From positions 62,001-126,000 of the forward strand of contig JAJECT010000027.1 in the NCBI GenBank assembly GCA_022821845.1: a stretch of 64,000 nucleotides of DNA. The letters run 5' to 3'. The DNA is from Rhodothermales bacterium. Its GTDB lineage: Bacteria > Bacteroidota > Rhodothermia > Rhodothermales > VXPQ01. A model generated the notes under the pieces. The model did not search any database. It was not told the DNA's origin and saw nothing but the letters and a program-made list of their open reading frames with translations. This document shows positions 43,654-53,432 of this stretch, piece by piece. A program made the position numbers and the translations under genes. The first letter of the stretch is position 1, and every line of letters begins with the position of its first letter.

Positions 43654-44253
43654 ATGGCAGACGATAGAATTACTGAACTCGAAGGACAGATCGGGGAGTT
43701 GATCGTGGAACTCAACGCCCTTCGCAAGGCCAATCCGGGGACGCCTGTCCGCAATTACGCCTTTGCGACGCGCACCGGGGAGACCACGCTGCTCGACCTG
43801 TTCGGCGATAAAGACAAACTGCTTGCGATCCACAACATGGGGCAAGGCTGCCGCTATTGCACGCTGTGGGCGGACGGTTTCAACGGATTGCTTTCCCATC
43901 TGGAGTCGGCCATGTCCGTAGCGCTCCTCTCGAAGGACTCGCCGGAAACCCAGCGGCGATTCGCCAACAGCCGGGGTTGGCGGTTTCAACTGGCTTCGCA
44001 TGGCGGCGGAGACTACATGCGCGAGCAATCCGTCGTACCGGGCCAGAATAATTACCCCGGCGCGGTGGTCTACGAACGCGACGGCGACGTCATTCTGCGC
44101 AAGAATGCGTGCGTGTTCGGACCTGGCGACCTCTATTGCGCGATGTGGAGCCTGCTCGGCCTTGCGGGACTTGGCGAAGAGGAGTGGACGCCGCAATACG
44201 CTTACTGGCGTCGCCCGGAGAAACTGGACGACGGCGGCCTGAACGTACTCTGA
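43654..44253 (+). CDS. DUF899 family thioredoxin-fold protein
   Basis: A 199-residue protein of the DUF899/AhpC-like family. It shows NYAFATRTGETTLLDLFGDKDKLLAIHNMGQGCRYCTLWADGFNGLLSHLES, where the GCRYC cysteines sit at the thioredoxin active-site position, and the later SPETQRRFANSRGWRFQLASHGGGDYM, a family hallmark. It is possibly a redox or dithiol-linked protein; function unproven. ATG at 43654 was chosen; GTG at 43618 would add 12 residues. Confidence 0.8.
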   Translation: MADDRITELEGQIGELIVELNALRKANPGTPVRNYAFATRTGETTLLDLFGDKDKLLAIHNMGQGCRYCTLWADGFNGLLSHLESAMSVALLSKDSPETQRRFANSRGWRFQLASHGGGDYMREQSVVPGQNNYPGAVVYERDGDVILRKNACVFGPGDLYCAMWSLLGLAGLGEEEWTPQYAYWRRPEKLDDGGLNVL

Positions 44254-44345
44254 TCGCGTTGCGGCGGCGGCCCGGTTCGTCTGGATACACCGGCGTTTGC
44301 GGAGGCGGCGGTACGTGGCTCGTCTCTCCCCCGCCACCCCTGCGC

Positions 44346-45941
44346 CTATCCTACGTCCCCTGTCGAATACTGCCCGTCTACAAGGCGGCGGATGCCTCGT
44401 TCGTTGCAGTCTCGCAGTTCCGCAGGCAACAGGGAAGACGGAAAATCCTGCCAGGCGGCGGGGCGGACGAATCGCAGCAGCGCGGCGTCCCCTACGGCGC
44501 CCGTGCGCACATCGGTCGTGGCGGGGTACGGACCCCCGTGGTGCATGGCCGAGCACACCTCTACGCCCGTCGGAAATCCATTGAAAATGAACCGGCCCGC
44601 CACGCGCCGCAACGCGCGAACCAGGCCGCCATGGCGAGCGATCTCTTCCGCATCGCCATGGATGGAGGCCGTAAGTTGCCCCTTCAGGCTGTGCGCGACC
44701 TCTTCGAGTTCCGCCATATCCCGCGCGACCACGACCAGGCTGGACGGCCCGAACACCTCTTCGGCGAGCAGATCGTTCGCAAGAAACGTCTGCGCGTCCG
44801 TCCGAAACAGCATGCCCCCGGCCTCCGTCCGCTCAGGATCCGCCGCCCGTTCCGCAACCGCCACGCGCCGAACGCCTTGCGCCGCACCCAGGCGATCCGT
44901 CCCGGCGCAGAACCGGTCGCGTATGCCCCGGTGAAGCATCGTAGCGGGTTCGCCGCGCCGAATATGCTCGGAGAGCGCGCGCACGAAGGTCTCCATGGCC
45001 TCGCCCGCCACCCCGAACGCCAGACCCGGATTCGTGCAGAATTGTCCCACGCCCAGCAGGATCGACCCGGCCAGTTTTTCGGCCAGCGCTTCCGGACCTT
45101 TCTCCAGGGCGGAAGGCAAAATGAACACCGGATTGACGCTCCCCATCTCGGCGTACACCGGAATCGGGACGGGGCGCGCCGCAGCGGCGTCGAACAAGGC
45201 GCGTCCCCCCTGCAGCGATCCCGTGAAACCCACCGCTTGCACCAGCGGATGCCGCACCAGCCCCAATCCGACCTCGTACCCCTGGCCATGCACCAGCGAA
45301 AACACGCCGTCGGGCATGTTCTCCGCCTCGGCGGCCCGCAAAATGGCGCGGGCCACCATCTCGGACGTACCGGGATGCGCCGGATGCGCCTTGCATATCA
45401 CCGGACAGCCTGCGCCCAGCGCCGAAGCCGTGTCGCCGCCCGCCACGGAATAGGCCAGCGGAAAATTGCTGGCCCCGAACACCGCCACAGGCCCCAGGGG
45501 CACGTTCATGCGGCGCAGGTCGGGTTTGGGGACGGGAGTACGGTCGGGGATGGGCCCTTCGATGCGGGCGTCCACCCACGATCCTTCTCGAATCGCCGCC
45601 GCGAAAAGCCGGAGCTGATACGCGGTGCGGCCCCGTTCGCCCCGAATACGGCCCGCCGCAAGGCCCGATTCCTGGCTGGCCCGTTCGACGAGCGCCTCGC
45701 CAAGATCCTCGATCTCCGAAGCAATGCGTTCCAGAAAATCCGCCCGATGGGCCGGTTCCGTCGCCGCATACGCCGCAAAAGCGGCTTCGGCTGCTTCGGC
45801 GGCAGCGGCGACGTCGGCGGCGTCCGCCTCGCAAAACGAAGGATCAATCGGGGCGCCCTCTGCCGGATCCCAGGCGCGGAAGCCTTCCGCCTCGTCGCCC
45901 GTTATCCGACCTGCAATAAGATGTTTGCCGTGTAAAGTCAT
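44346..45941 (-). CDS. Alpha-ketoglutaric semialdehyde (2,5-dioxovalerate) dehydrogenase-like ALDH
   Basis: A 531-residue aldehyde dehydrogenase. The catalytic Cys is in GVGQFCTNPGLAF and the general base Glu in AEMGSVNPVF; the NAD(P)-binding GFTGSLQGGRAL is the SDR-like Gly motif of this subfamily. Its length, the NFPLAYSVAGGDTASALGAGCPVICKAHPAHPGTS segment and the FPTGVEV block near the C-terminus match the KGSADH group that oxidises 2,5-dioxopentanoate, the last step of non-phosphorylative pentose or uronate breakdown. It lies beside a sulfatase, which fits catabolism of sulfated polysaccharides. Confidence 0.88.
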   Translation of the reverse strand: MTLHGKHLIAGRITGDEAEGFRAWDPAEGAPIDPSFCEADAADVAAAAEAAEAAFAAYAATEPAHRADFLERIASEIEDLGEALVERASQESGLAAGRIRGERGRTAYQLRLFAAAIREGSWVDARIEGPIPDRTPVPKPDLRRMNVPLGPVAVFGASNFPLAYSVAGGDTASALGAGCPVICKAHPAHPGTSEMVARAILRAAEAENMPDGVFSLVHGQGYEVGLGLVRHPLVQAVGFTGSLQGGRALFDAAAARPVPIPVYAEMGSVNPVFILPSALEKGPEALAEKLAGSILLGVGQFCTNPGLAFGVAGEAMETFVRALSEHIRRGEPATMLHRGIRDRFCAGTDRLGAAQGVRRVAVAERAADPERTEAGGMLFRTDAQTFLANDLLAEEVFGPSSLVVVARDMAELEEVAHSLKGQLTASIHGDAEEIARHGGLVRALRRVAGRFIFNGFPTGVEVCSAMHHGGPYPATTDVRTGAVGDAALLRFVRPAAWQDFPSSLLPAELRDCNERGIRRLVDGQYSTGDVG

Positions 45942-45995
45942 GGCTTCCAGGTGGTCAGGTTAGGAATCCGGGGGCGTTATGCTTTATGGAATCCT

Positions 45996-47642
45996 TTATG
46001 GAGCGGGAACCTCGTACTGCGCTTTCAGGCGAACCAGTTCGGCGCGCAGCCGGGCCGTCTCGTCGGCGTAGGCGGGGTCGCCGTACGCATTCCGCAATTC
46101 TTCGGGGTCCGCCTCCAGGTCGAACAGTTCCCACTGATCCAGCGTGTAGTAATGGATGAGCTTGTGGCGGGCCGTGCGCACCCCTTCGTGCGGGTGCACA
46201 TGATGGGGCTGCGGAAATTCGTAGTAGTGGTAATACACGGATTCGCGCCAGTCTTCGAGCGTCTCGCCTTTCAAGAGCGGGACGAGGCTGCGCCCCTGCA
46301 TGGGCGAGGACGGCGCCACGCCCGCCATATCCAGCAGGGTCTGCGCAATATCCAGGTTCTGCACAAGGGCCTTGCTTTCTGAACCGGGCGGCGCCACGCC
46401 GGGCCACCGCACGATGAGCGGCGTCTTGAAAGATTCTTCGTACATCCATCGCTTGTCGTACCAGCCTTTTTCCCCGAGAAAGAATCCCTGATCCGAGTTG
46501 TAGACCACGATGGTGTTTTCGGCCAGCCCGGCTTCTTCGAGATAATCCAGCAAGCGCCCGATGTTTTCGTCCATGGAATACACCGTGCGCAGGTAGTCCT
46601 TCAGGTACCGCTGAAACTTCCAGCGAACAAGGTCGCGTTCCTGCAATCCGCCGATGCGGTAGCGTTCGTAGAAGGTATCGTTCTTCGGGCCATAGGCCGC
46701 CTCCCACGTGGCGCGCTGGCCCGGCGTAAAGCGGTCGATCCACTGATACCCCTCGGCAACCTCGTCGAGATGTTCGGGGTTCAGGGGAAGTTTCAGGTCC
46801 CATCCCCAACGCAGGTCCGTGGAGATTTCCATTTCCTGCAGGACGGCAGGCGTCGAAAGCCCGGAATAATCGTAGAAGAGGGAACGCGGCGCGGGGATTT
46901 CCACGTCGTCGTACAGGGTCAGATGGGTGGGGCCGGGGAGCCAGTTTCGATGCGGCGCCTTGTGCTGGTACATCAGCAGGAAGGGCGCGTCCGCGTCGCG
47001 TTCGTTTTCGAGCCATTCGATGGCCCGGTCCGTCACGATGTCGCTGACGTAGCCTTCGTAGTTCGCATCCCCTGCCTGCGTCCGAAACGCCGGGTTGTAA
47101 TAGTCCCCCTGGCCCGGCAGCACTTCCCAGTAGTCGAAACCCCGGGGCTGGCTCTTCAGATGCCATTTGCCGATGATGGCCGTCCGGTACCCTCCCTGCT
47201 GAAGCATTTCCGGAAAAACGGGAATGGATGCTTCGAGGCTGTCGCGGCGGGCGTTCGTTTCCACGCCGTTCAGGTGGCTGTGCAGGCCAGACAGAATGAC
47301 GGCCCGGCTGGGCGCACAAATGGAATTCGTAACGAAAGCGTTGCGAAAAAGCATGCCCTCGTCCGCAAGCCGGTCCAGGTTGGGCGTGGGGTCAAGCGCG
47401 GCCAGGGGCCCTCCGTAGGCGCCGAGCGCCTGCGTCGCATGATCGTCCGAAAAGATGAACACGATATTGGGACGTTCGGCCCCCTGGGCGAAAACGGACG
47501 CGGCGGGCGTCAGGAGGCCAGGTAGCAAAATAGCAAGTAGACCGATCAGTCTACCTGGAGAGGCCAGACGTATACGCAGCGGTATCCTGACAGGCGCATA
47601 CGAAAGCAAGGCGCGAAAAAACGCGAACGCGGGCGGTTTCAT
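45996..47642 (-). CDS. Type I (formylglycine) sulfatase
   Basis: A 548-residue exported sulfatase. A signal peptide ends near SVFAQGAERPNIVFIFSDDHA, where the Asp-Asp metal ligands follow. The maturation motif is ICAPSRAVILSG, with the Cys of CxPxR converted to formylglycine by a dedicated enzyme not encoded here. GKWHLK and the late YNSDQGFFLGEKGWYDKRWMYEESFKTPLIVRWP complete the active site. The likely substrate is a sulfated carbohydrate; the class cannot be named from the sequence alone. Confidence 0.93.
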   Translation of the reverse strand: MKPPAFAFFRALLSYAPVRIPLRIRLASPGRLIGLLAILLPGLLTPAASVFAQGAERPNIVFIFSDDHATQALGAYGGPLAALDPTPNLDRLADEGMLFRNAFVTNSICAPSRAVILSGLHSHLNGVETNARRDSLEASIPVFPEMLQQGGYRTAIIGKWHLKSQPRGFDYWEVLPGQGDYYNPAFRTQAGDANYEGYVSDIVTDRAIEWLENERDADAPFLLMYQHKAPHRNWLPGPTHLTLYDDVEIPAPRSLFYDYSGLSTPAVLQEMEISTDLRWGWDLKLPLNPEHLDEVAEGYQWIDRFTPGQRATWEAAYGPKNDTFYERYRIGGLQERDLVRWKFQRYLKDYLRTVYSMDENIGRLLDYLEEAGLAENTIVVYNSDQGFFLGEKGWYDKRWMYEESFKTPLIVRWPGVAPPGSESKALVQNLDIAQTLLDMAGVAPSSPMQGRSLVPLLKGETLEDWRESVYYHYYEFPQPHHVHPHEGVRTARHKLIHYYTLDQWELFDLEADPEELRNAYGDPAYADETARLRAELVRLKAQYEVPAP

Positions 47643-47693
47643 GGGAATCTCTCAGGCGATAAATCGGGGCGGGCGCGGCAGAACAGGGAAAAC

Positions 47694-47708
47694 ACTATTA
47701 CCAATAGT
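47694..47708. promoter_or_regulatory. Inverted repeat upstream of sulfatase gene
   Basis: ACTATT-3-AATAGT forms a perfect 6+6 dyad 52 bp upstream of the sulfatase ATG (47642, minus strand). Its size and position fit an operator for a dimeric regulator. No regulator gene is adjacent, so this is a guess from symmetry. Confidence 0.35.
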
Positions 47709-47772
47709 AGAGGGATAAACGCGCAAAGCCCGCATGGGATCGCTGCGGCGATCAAAAAAACGTGTTGCGCCG

Positions 47773-48717
47773 CTACGCCGCATCCGGCGGCGGCGTTGCA
47801 AAGGCGAACGCCCGGGCCGGATTGCCGACGAGCAGGTCGTCGATCGCGGCGGCGGGCAGGCCCAGTTCCCGCAAACGGGGAACGAATTCCTTCAGAATGC
47901 AGGCAAAACCAGGGCCTTCGGCATGTCCCCAGGCGGGCCAGTAGGAACGCCGCGCCAAATCGCTCCCAAGGAGTATTTGCTTGCCGTACCCGGCGTCCGC
48001 AAGGCGGGCAATGGCCTCGGCCCGGAGCCGATCCGGATAGTACTTCGCCTTGCCGATCTGATCGTATCCCAGAAAAGCGCCGGTAGAAGCCACTTCGATA
48101 TGGTACGATACGTCCAGCTTGCGGTCCATATGCCCGATAACGACCCGCCCCGGATCGACCCCGAGGGACGCCAGCAGGCGAACCTGTTCGAGGGCCATGG
48201 TTCCGGCCTCCGTATGCGTCGAAATGGGCGCGCCGGTCTTGCGATGCGCGGCGGCCGCAGCGCGAAACACTTTTTCCGCCAACGGACTGATTTCGTCGAG
48301 CGTGGAGGCGGCCTTGACCAGGCCTGCGCGGACGTCGGTCCCGTCGATGCCCTTGACAATCTCCCGCTCGAAACGCGCCGCAAGGTCGTCTACGGACGCC
48401 CCCTCAACAAAAGGCGCCGAAAACGGATCTTTGTTGTACCCCGTAGCGCACACGATATGTACGCCGGTCCGCTCGGAAATGCGGCGCAGCCCGGCGACGT
48501 CCCGCCCGTAATCCGGGGTGCTCATTTCCACGACGGACCACCCGCCCGCCGTGCGAAAACCCTGCATTTCCAGGACCGCCGCCTCTTCGTCGTCGAGCAC
48601 GAAATCCATTTCTTCGGGAGACGGGGCGGGCGGGGCGCACAGCAAATGCTCGTGTCCGTAGCAAATGCCCAGACGCGCGGCTTCCACAGGCCCCCGAACT
48701 GTTTGAATCATGGGCAT
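47773..48717 (-). CDS. Phosphotriesterase-related metal hydrolase
   Basis: A 314-residue amidohydrolase-superfamily TIM barrel. Binuclear metal ligands are visible: YGHEHLL (His-x-His), the carboxylated Lys in AGLVKAA, His in STHTEAGT, His in VIGHMDRK and Asp in LGSDLARR. This is the phosphotriesterase homology protein/lactonase set; most relatives hydrolyse lactones or organic esters rather than phosphotriesters. Next to the ALDH and sulfatase it may open a sugar lactone. Predicted cytoplasmic. Confidence 0.88.
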   Translation of the reverse strand: MPMIQTVRGPVEAARLGICYGHEHLLCAPPAPSPEEMDFVLDDEEAAVLEMQGFRTAGGWSVVEMSTPDYGRDVAGLRRISERTGVHIVCATGYNKDPFSAPFVEGASVDDLAARFEREIVKGIDGTDVRAGLVKAASTLDEISPLAEKVFRAAAAAHRKTGAPISTHTEAGTMALEQVRLLASLGVDPGRVVIGHMDRKLDVSYHIEVASTGAFLGYDQIGKAKYYPDRLRAEAIARLADAGYGKQILLGSDLARRSYWPAWGHAEGPGFACILKEFVPRLRELGLPAAAIDDLLVGNPARAFAFATPPPDAA

Positions 48718-48730
48718 GGCGGCGCGGCGA

Positions 48731-50080
48731 TTATACTATGGCCCCCATCGCGGCAAGCCGTTCCCGCAACGCATCCGGCGACAAGGCATGGGGCGGCGTC
48801 TCCTCCTTGCAGGACAGGGCCGCCGCCACGCCCGCAGCCTGCCCCATGGCCATGCACTGCCCCATGCTGCGCACGGAAGCATGCGCGTCGCGCTCGGCGG
48901 ACAAGCACCGACCAGCCACAAGCAACCCCTCCACGCGCTGCGGCAACAGGCAGCGATACGGTATGTCATAGGCGGCGCCCTCCGGGAGATATTCCCACCG
49001 CGTGTCACGGCCCCCATGATGATCCTCGATGGGCGCCCCGCATTGCGCAATGGCGTCGTCGAACTTGCGGGCCGAAAGCACGTCCTCCCTGGTCAAGCGG
49101 TACGCGCCCCGGATGCGGCGGCTTTCCCGAACGCCGATCTGGTTGCTCAAATCGGTCAGGAAGGCGCGTTCGTACCCCGGCACGAAATCTCGCAGAAACC
49201 GGGCGTACTCCATGGCCTGCCGGCGGCCTTCTATTTCGGCGCGGGTCAATTGCTCGGGGTCGGTGGCGTCCACCTCGCCCACGCGGGTCATGTTCGTGGC
49301 CATCACGCCGGGGTACGGGGTAATGTGAATGCTCCCCTCGCGGCGCGGCAAGGCGTATCGGCCGGTTTCGGCGGCCTGCGCCATGAGGGCGTGCAACTGC
49401 TCCTTGCTAACGGCCCGGGCGCGGGCGTCGTCCACGCCGGTCATGCGGAACGTGGTGGTGAGGGATTGCACGGGGCTTTCTTCGGGGCCTTCGTACGGCG
49501 CGCCGGACCAGGCGGCGACGTCCGCATCCCCGGTCGCGTCCACAATGCAATCCGCATGAATGCTGAACCAGCCGCGCTTGGTGGCCGCCACCACGCCCGC
49601 CAGTCGGTCCCCGTCCATGAGCGTATCCATCACGAACGTGTGAAACAAGAGGCGCGCCCCGGCCTCGAGCGCAAGCGATTCCCAAACGACCTTGAGCGTT
49701 TCGGGGTCGTACGTCACGCCCTGCCCCGCCCCGTACGTGTTGGGACGAAGCAGCATGGCCCCCCGCGCTTTCAGGGCGTCCACGACGAGGTCCGGCACGC
49801 CGCCCACGACCTTTCGGGGCGCGCTGCCCGGCGTGTAGAATCCGTAGAACGTGTCCAGCACCTGGGTGCTGACGCCGCCCATAAAGCCGTATCGCTCCAC
49901 AAGCAACGTGTCGGCGCCCGCCTTGGCGGCGGCGATGGCGGCACAGGCCCCGGCGGAGCCGCTCCCCACCACCAGCACGTCGGCGCGTAGTTCGGCTACG
50001 GTTTGCTTGCTATGGACAGGCACGGAACGATCTGGAAAACGAAAAGACAAGGCATGGCGAATCCGCGGGGCGGACGCCAT
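48731..50080 (-). CDS. FAD-dependent oxidoreductase
   Basis: A 449-residue flavoprotein of the FAD_oxidored type. The ADP-binding motif is VVGSGSAGACAAIAAAKAG, followed by DTLLVERYGFMGG. A second dinucleotide-type block CIVDATGDADVAAWSG and the C-terminal VEGLLVAGRCLSAERDAHASVRSMGQCMAMGQAAGVAAAL are typical. It probably oxidises a hydroxyl group on a sugar or carboxylate. The start at 50080 is chosen over 50131. It lies 13 bp upstream (in transcription) of the phosphotriesterase-like gene, forming an operon. Confidence 0.85.
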   Translation of the reverse strand: MASAPRIRHALSFRFPDRSVPVHSKQTVAELRADVLVVGSGSAGACAAIAAAKAGADTLLVERYGFMGGVSTQVLDTFYGFYTPGSAPRKVVGGVPDLVVDALKARGAMLLRPNTYGAGQGVTYDPETLKVVWESLALEAGARLLFHTFVMDTLMDGDRLAGVVAATKRGWFSIHADCIVDATGDADVAAWSGAPYEGPEESPVQSLTTTFRMTGVDDARARAVSKEQLHALMAQAAETGRYALPRREGSIHITPYPGVMATNMTRVGEVDATDPEQLTRAEIEGRRQAMEYARFLRDFVPGYERAFLTDLSNQIGVRESRRIRGAYRLTREDVLSARKFDDAIAQCGAPIEDHHGGRDTRWEYLPEGAAYDIPYRCLLPQRVEGLLVAGRCLSAERDAHASVRSMGQCMAMGQAAGVAAALSCKEETPPHALSPDALRERLAAMGAIV

Positions 50081-50230
50081 TGTGAAAACGTATCGAAAAT
50101 AAGGACGCGCAGAGCAAGCCTGCAAGCGCAAAGACTGCGCGTTGCGTAATCAGGAACGAAACCGCAGCGCCGCCGTTCGGAAAAACGCCATAGCGACGCC
50201 GCCCGATCCTTTCCCAACCCTTTGACGCTC

Positions 50231-51454
50231 ATGACCAGCGCTACGCAAAAAGGCTCCTCCATCACCCTGCTCGGGACCGGCCTCATCGGCATGTTCTATG
50301 CGCTGGCCGTCAACGGCTCCCGGGGACGGGACCGCATCCGCAGCGTGTTTTCGCGCAGCGCGGAACGGGCGAAAACCTTCGCCGGGGAATGGGACATAGC
50401 CCACCATACGGGCGATATGGAAGCCGCCGTCCGCCATCCCGATACGGACATGGTGATCATTGGCTTGCCGAACCATCTCCACGAGGAATGCGTACGCCTT
50501 GCGGCGGAAGCGGGCAAAGGCATCCTGTGCACCAAGCCGCTGGGGCGGACTGCCGCCGAAGCCAGGCGCATGCTGGACATGGTGGAGCAAGCCGGTGTGT
50601 TTCACGGCTATCTCGAAGACCTCGTGTATACGCCCAAAACGCTCAAGGCCATCCGAAGCGTACGGGAAGGCGCGCTGGGAGATATTTTGTGGGTGCGCTC
50701 CCGCGAAACGCATCCGGGGCCGCACAGCGCCTGGTTTTGGGATATCGAACAGGCCGGGGGCGGCGCGCTGATCGACATGGGATGCCACACCATCGAAATC
50801 GTACGGAATTTCGTGGGCAAGAACAATCGCCCGGTAGAGGTCATGTGCTGGGCCGACACGCTGGTCCATCCCGTCGAGGCGGAAGACCACGGCGTGGCGC
50901 TCATCCGTTTCGAAAGCGGGGCGGTGGGGCAAATCGAGGTGAGCTGGGCGTTCCGGGGCGGCATGGACCTGCGCGACGAGGTGGCCGGCACGGAGGGGAC
51001 GATCTGGCTAAATCACTGGCTGCGCACCGGATTCGAGATGTTCACCTCTGGAGAAACCGGGAGTTACGTGGCCGAGAAAGTGGAAACGCCCAGCGGATGG
51101 CTGTTCCCGGTGGGCGACGAGCCGAAGGCGCTTGGCTATACGGACATGTTCGAGGACATGTTCGAGGCGGCGGAGGCGGGCCGGGAGCCGATGGAAACGT
51201 TCTACGACGGGTATGTCGTGAACGCGGTCCTTGACGCCTGCTACAAATCCGCGGAATCCAGGCGGTGGGAACCCGTGGAACTGGACGACTGGCGGGCGGA
51301 AAAACCGCATCCGAGGGTGGCGCCCGTCGCGCGCGAGGCGGATGGACAGGTGATCATCAAGGAAGAGGTATTGCCCGACGGCTCCAAACGCCGCATCCTG
51401 AAAAACAGGGAAACGGGGGAAATAACCCAGGTCATGCTTGACGCAACGCCTTGA
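50231..51454 (+). CDS. Gfo/Idh/MocA family oxidoreductase
   Basis: A 407-residue NAD(P)-dependent sugar oxidoreductase. The Rossmann motif is [12 protein letters not shown] (residues 11-22). The family EKP motif appears as [12 protein letters not shown], with Thr in place of Glu. [28 protein letters not shown] and the C-terminal alpha/beta domain follow. Such enzymes act on inositols, glycosides or sugar acids. It is divergent from the FAD oxidoreductase and ends overlapping the next gene by 4 bp. Confidence 0.88.
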   Translation: MTSATQKGSSITLLGTGLIGMFYALAVNGSRGRDRIRSVFSRSAERAKTFAGEWDIAHHTGDMEAAVRHPDTDMVIIGLPNHLHEECVRLAAEAGKGILCTKPLGRTAAEARRMLDMVEQAGVFHGYLEDLVYTPKTLKAIRSVREGALGDILWVRSRETHPGPHSAWFWDIEQAGGGALIDMGCHTIEIVRNFVGKNNRPVEVMCWADTLVHPVEAEDHGVALIRFESGAVGQIEVSWAFRGGMDLRDEVAGTEGTIWLNHWLRTGFEMFTSGETGSYVAEKVETPSGWLFPVGDEPKALGYTDMFEDMFEAAEAGREPMETFYDGYVVNAVLDACYKSAESRRWEPVELDDWRAEKPHPRVAPVAREADGQVIIKEEVLPDGSKRRILKNRETGEITQVMLDATP

Positions 51455-52281
51455 ACGGTTCGGCTGAACATCCTGTCGTCCGCATCGCCATGTGGTCGGG
51501 GCCGCGCAACATTTCCACGGCCCTGATGCGGTCCTGGCAAGCCCGTGGCGATACGGTCGTGACGGACGAGCCATTCTACGCGCATTATTTGCTGAAAACC
51601 GGCGCCCCGCACCCCGAACGCGACAAAATCATTGCGCAGGGGGAGACGGACTGGCGCAAGGCAGCGGCGCGCCTGACGGAGGAAACGGACCGCGAATCAG
51701 GCCCGCTTCAGGGGGCGCGTCGGCGCGAAACCGGCGGCGGCAGCGACGAGGCGGGGAATCGGGACGCGCCCGTTCGGAAGCCCATTCATTACCAGAAGCA
51801 TATGGCGCACCATCTCTTCCCGGAAATGGAGGGGCTCTGGCTGGACCGGCTGCGGCACGCCTTCCTGATTCGCGATCCGGCGGAAATGGCGAGGTCGCTG
51901 GCGCGCATCACAGAAAATCCCGAACCGTACGATACCGGGCTGCCGAACCAGTGCGCCCTGTACCGGCGCATCGCGGAGCAGACGGGCCGCCCGGCGCCGG
52001 TCGTCGACGCGCGGGACGTACTGGAGAACCCGGCGGGCGTGCTCGAAAAACTGTGCGCGGCCCTTGGCGTACCCTGGACGGAGGCCATGCTCTCCTGGGA
52101 ACCCGGCTTGCGGCCCGAAGACGGCGTCTGGGCTCCCCACTGGTACGACCAGGTCGCTACCTCGACGGGTTTTCGGCGCCCCGCCCCGGCGAAGCGGGAC
52201 GTTCCCCCGGCGCTGCGCACGCTGGTCGAAACCTGCCGCCCGCTATACGAAACGTTATACCGCAACCGAATTACGGCCTGA
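51451..52281 (+). CDS. Sulfotransferase-like P-loop protein
   Basis: A 276-residue protein with the PAPS-binding loop [16 protein letters not shown] near the N-terminus (5'-phosphosulfate loop) and the later [19 protein letters not shown], the 3'-phosphate-binding Arg/Ser block. [26 protein letters not shown] is a standard sulfotransferase helix-turn element. A Gly/Arg/Glu-rich insertion interrupts the middle (about residues 78-112). The start is a TTG overlapping the previous stop; ATG at 51490 would cut the loop close. The next gene, a class IV aminotransferase, is a recurring partner of this protein type. Confidence 0.75.
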   Translation: MNGSAEHPVVRIAMWSGPRNISTALMRSWQARGDTVVTDEPFYAHYLLKTGAPHPERDKIIAQGETDWRKAAARLTEETDRESGPLQGARRRETGGGSDEAGNRDAPVRKPIHYQKHMAHHLFPEMEGLWLDRLRHAFLIRDPAEMARSLARITENPEPYDTGLPNQCALYRRIAEQTGRPAPVVDARDVLENPAGVLEKLCAALGVPWTEAMLSWEPGLRPEDGVWAPHWYDQVATSTGFRRPAPAKRDVPPALRTLVETCRPLYETLYRNRITA

Positions 52282-52282
52282 C

Positions 52283-53185
52283 ATGCTCCAGACTTTCGAC
52301 GAGCGCAACCGGAATATTCTGATCAATATCAACGGCGACCTGGTTCACCGGGACAAGGCGGGGATCAGCCCCTTCGACAGCGCGGTGCAGGGCGGAGATT
52401 TCGTATGGGAAGGACTGCGGCTGTACGAGGGGCGCATTTTTCGCCTCACGGAACATCTGGACCGGCTGAAAGCGTCGGCGCAGGCGCTGGCGTTCGCCGG
52501 GATTCCTTCGCGCGAAGAGATGATCGAAGCCGTGCGGCGGACGCTGGAGGCGAACGGGATGCGGGACGGCGTACACATCCGCCTGTCGCTGACGCGGGGG
52601 GTAAAAATCACGTCGGGCATGGATCCGCGCCTGAACCAGGGCGGCCCGACCCTGATCGTGCTGGCCGAATACAAGGCGCCCGTGTACCCGACCGACGGGC
52701 TGTCGCTCGTCACCAGTTCGGTCCGGCGGTTTCCGCCCGATTGCCTGGACCCGAAAATTCATCACGGGAACCTGCTCCAGTCCATACTGGCAAAGGCGGA
52801 GGCGAATGCGGCGGGCGCGGACGATGCGCTAATGCTGGACCGCAGCGGGTTCATCGCCGAAACGAACGCCACGCATATCTTTCTGGCGAAGAACGGAACG
52901 GTGCTGACGGGGCATACCCATGCGTGCCCGGAAGGGATTACGCGCCAGGTGGTGCTGGATCTGTGCGCGGCGCATGGCATTCCCTCGGAGGTTCGGAATC
53001 TGTCGCTTGCGGAGGCGTACGCCGCAGACGAAATGTTCTGCACCGGAACGATGGGCGAACTGGCGGGCGTCACGCGCCTGGACGGGCGCAGTATCGGAGA
53101 CGGGCGCGTCGGGCGGGTGACGCAGCGGCTTGCCGGGCTGTACCGGGAGGAGACGGCGCGCAGCGGGGTGGCGGTGGTGGGGTGA
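52283..53185 (+). CDS. Class IV (branched-chain/D-amino acid type) aminotransferase
   Basis: A 300-residue PLP enzyme. It starts with the fold-type IV pattern ININGDLVHRDKAGISPFDSAVQGGDFVWEGLRLYEGRIF. The PLP lysine lies in CLDPKIHHGNLLQSILAKAEA, followed by ADDALMLDRSGFIAETNATHIFLAKNG, and CPEGITRQVVLDLC contains the phosphate-binding block. Related enzymes act on branched-chain amino acids, D-amino acids or aminodeoxychorismate. It starts 1 bp after the sulfotransferase-like gene, so the two are coexpressed, and animal proteins fuse the two domains. Confidence 0.85.
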   Translation: MLQTFDERNRNILININGDLVHRDKAGISPFDSAVQGGDFVWEGLRLYEGRIFRLTEHLDRLKASAQALAFAGIPSREEMIEAVRRTLEANGMRDGVHIRLSLTRGVKITSGMDPRLNQGGPTLIVLAEYKAPVYPTDGLSLVTSSVRRFPPDCLDPKIHHGNLLQSILAKAEANAAGADDALMLDRSGFIAETNATHIFLAKNGTVLTGHTHACPEGITRQVVLDLCAAHGIPSEVRNLSLAEAYAADEMFCTGTMGELAGVTRLDGRSIGDGRVGRVTQRLAGLYREETARSGVAVVG

Positions 53186-53224
53186 GGGCGCTGGCGCAGG
53201 CTTGGGCTTAACTTCCTGAATGGA

Positions 53225-53359
53225 TTGAAACTGGAAGAAATATTCTGGTTGGCCAAGAAAAATGGCTTTACGACTGCGCGCCGGGCTTCCGACGACGAAC
53301 TGCTCCGCAACCTTGCCGCAGAAGGAGACTTGCCGGGGGCGCTGTGGAAACAGAAATAG
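53225..53359 (+). CDS. Possible small protein or gene remnant
   Basis: A 44-codon frame opening at TTG (53225), reading LKLEEIFWLAKKNGFTTARR and ending DLPGALWKQK. The composition is that of a real amphipathic protein rather than a GC-rich shadow, but there is no ATG, no homology I recognise and no clear promoter. It could be the tail of a decayed gene. Confidence 0.25.
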   Translation: MKLEEIFWLAKKNGFTTARRASDDELLRNLAAEGDLPGALWKQK

Positions 53360-53432
53360 GGAACCAAAAACGCATGTTGCTATTTTCATGATGTCTCTAT
53401 TCTGGCATACCTGAACGAAACCCCCGCATACC

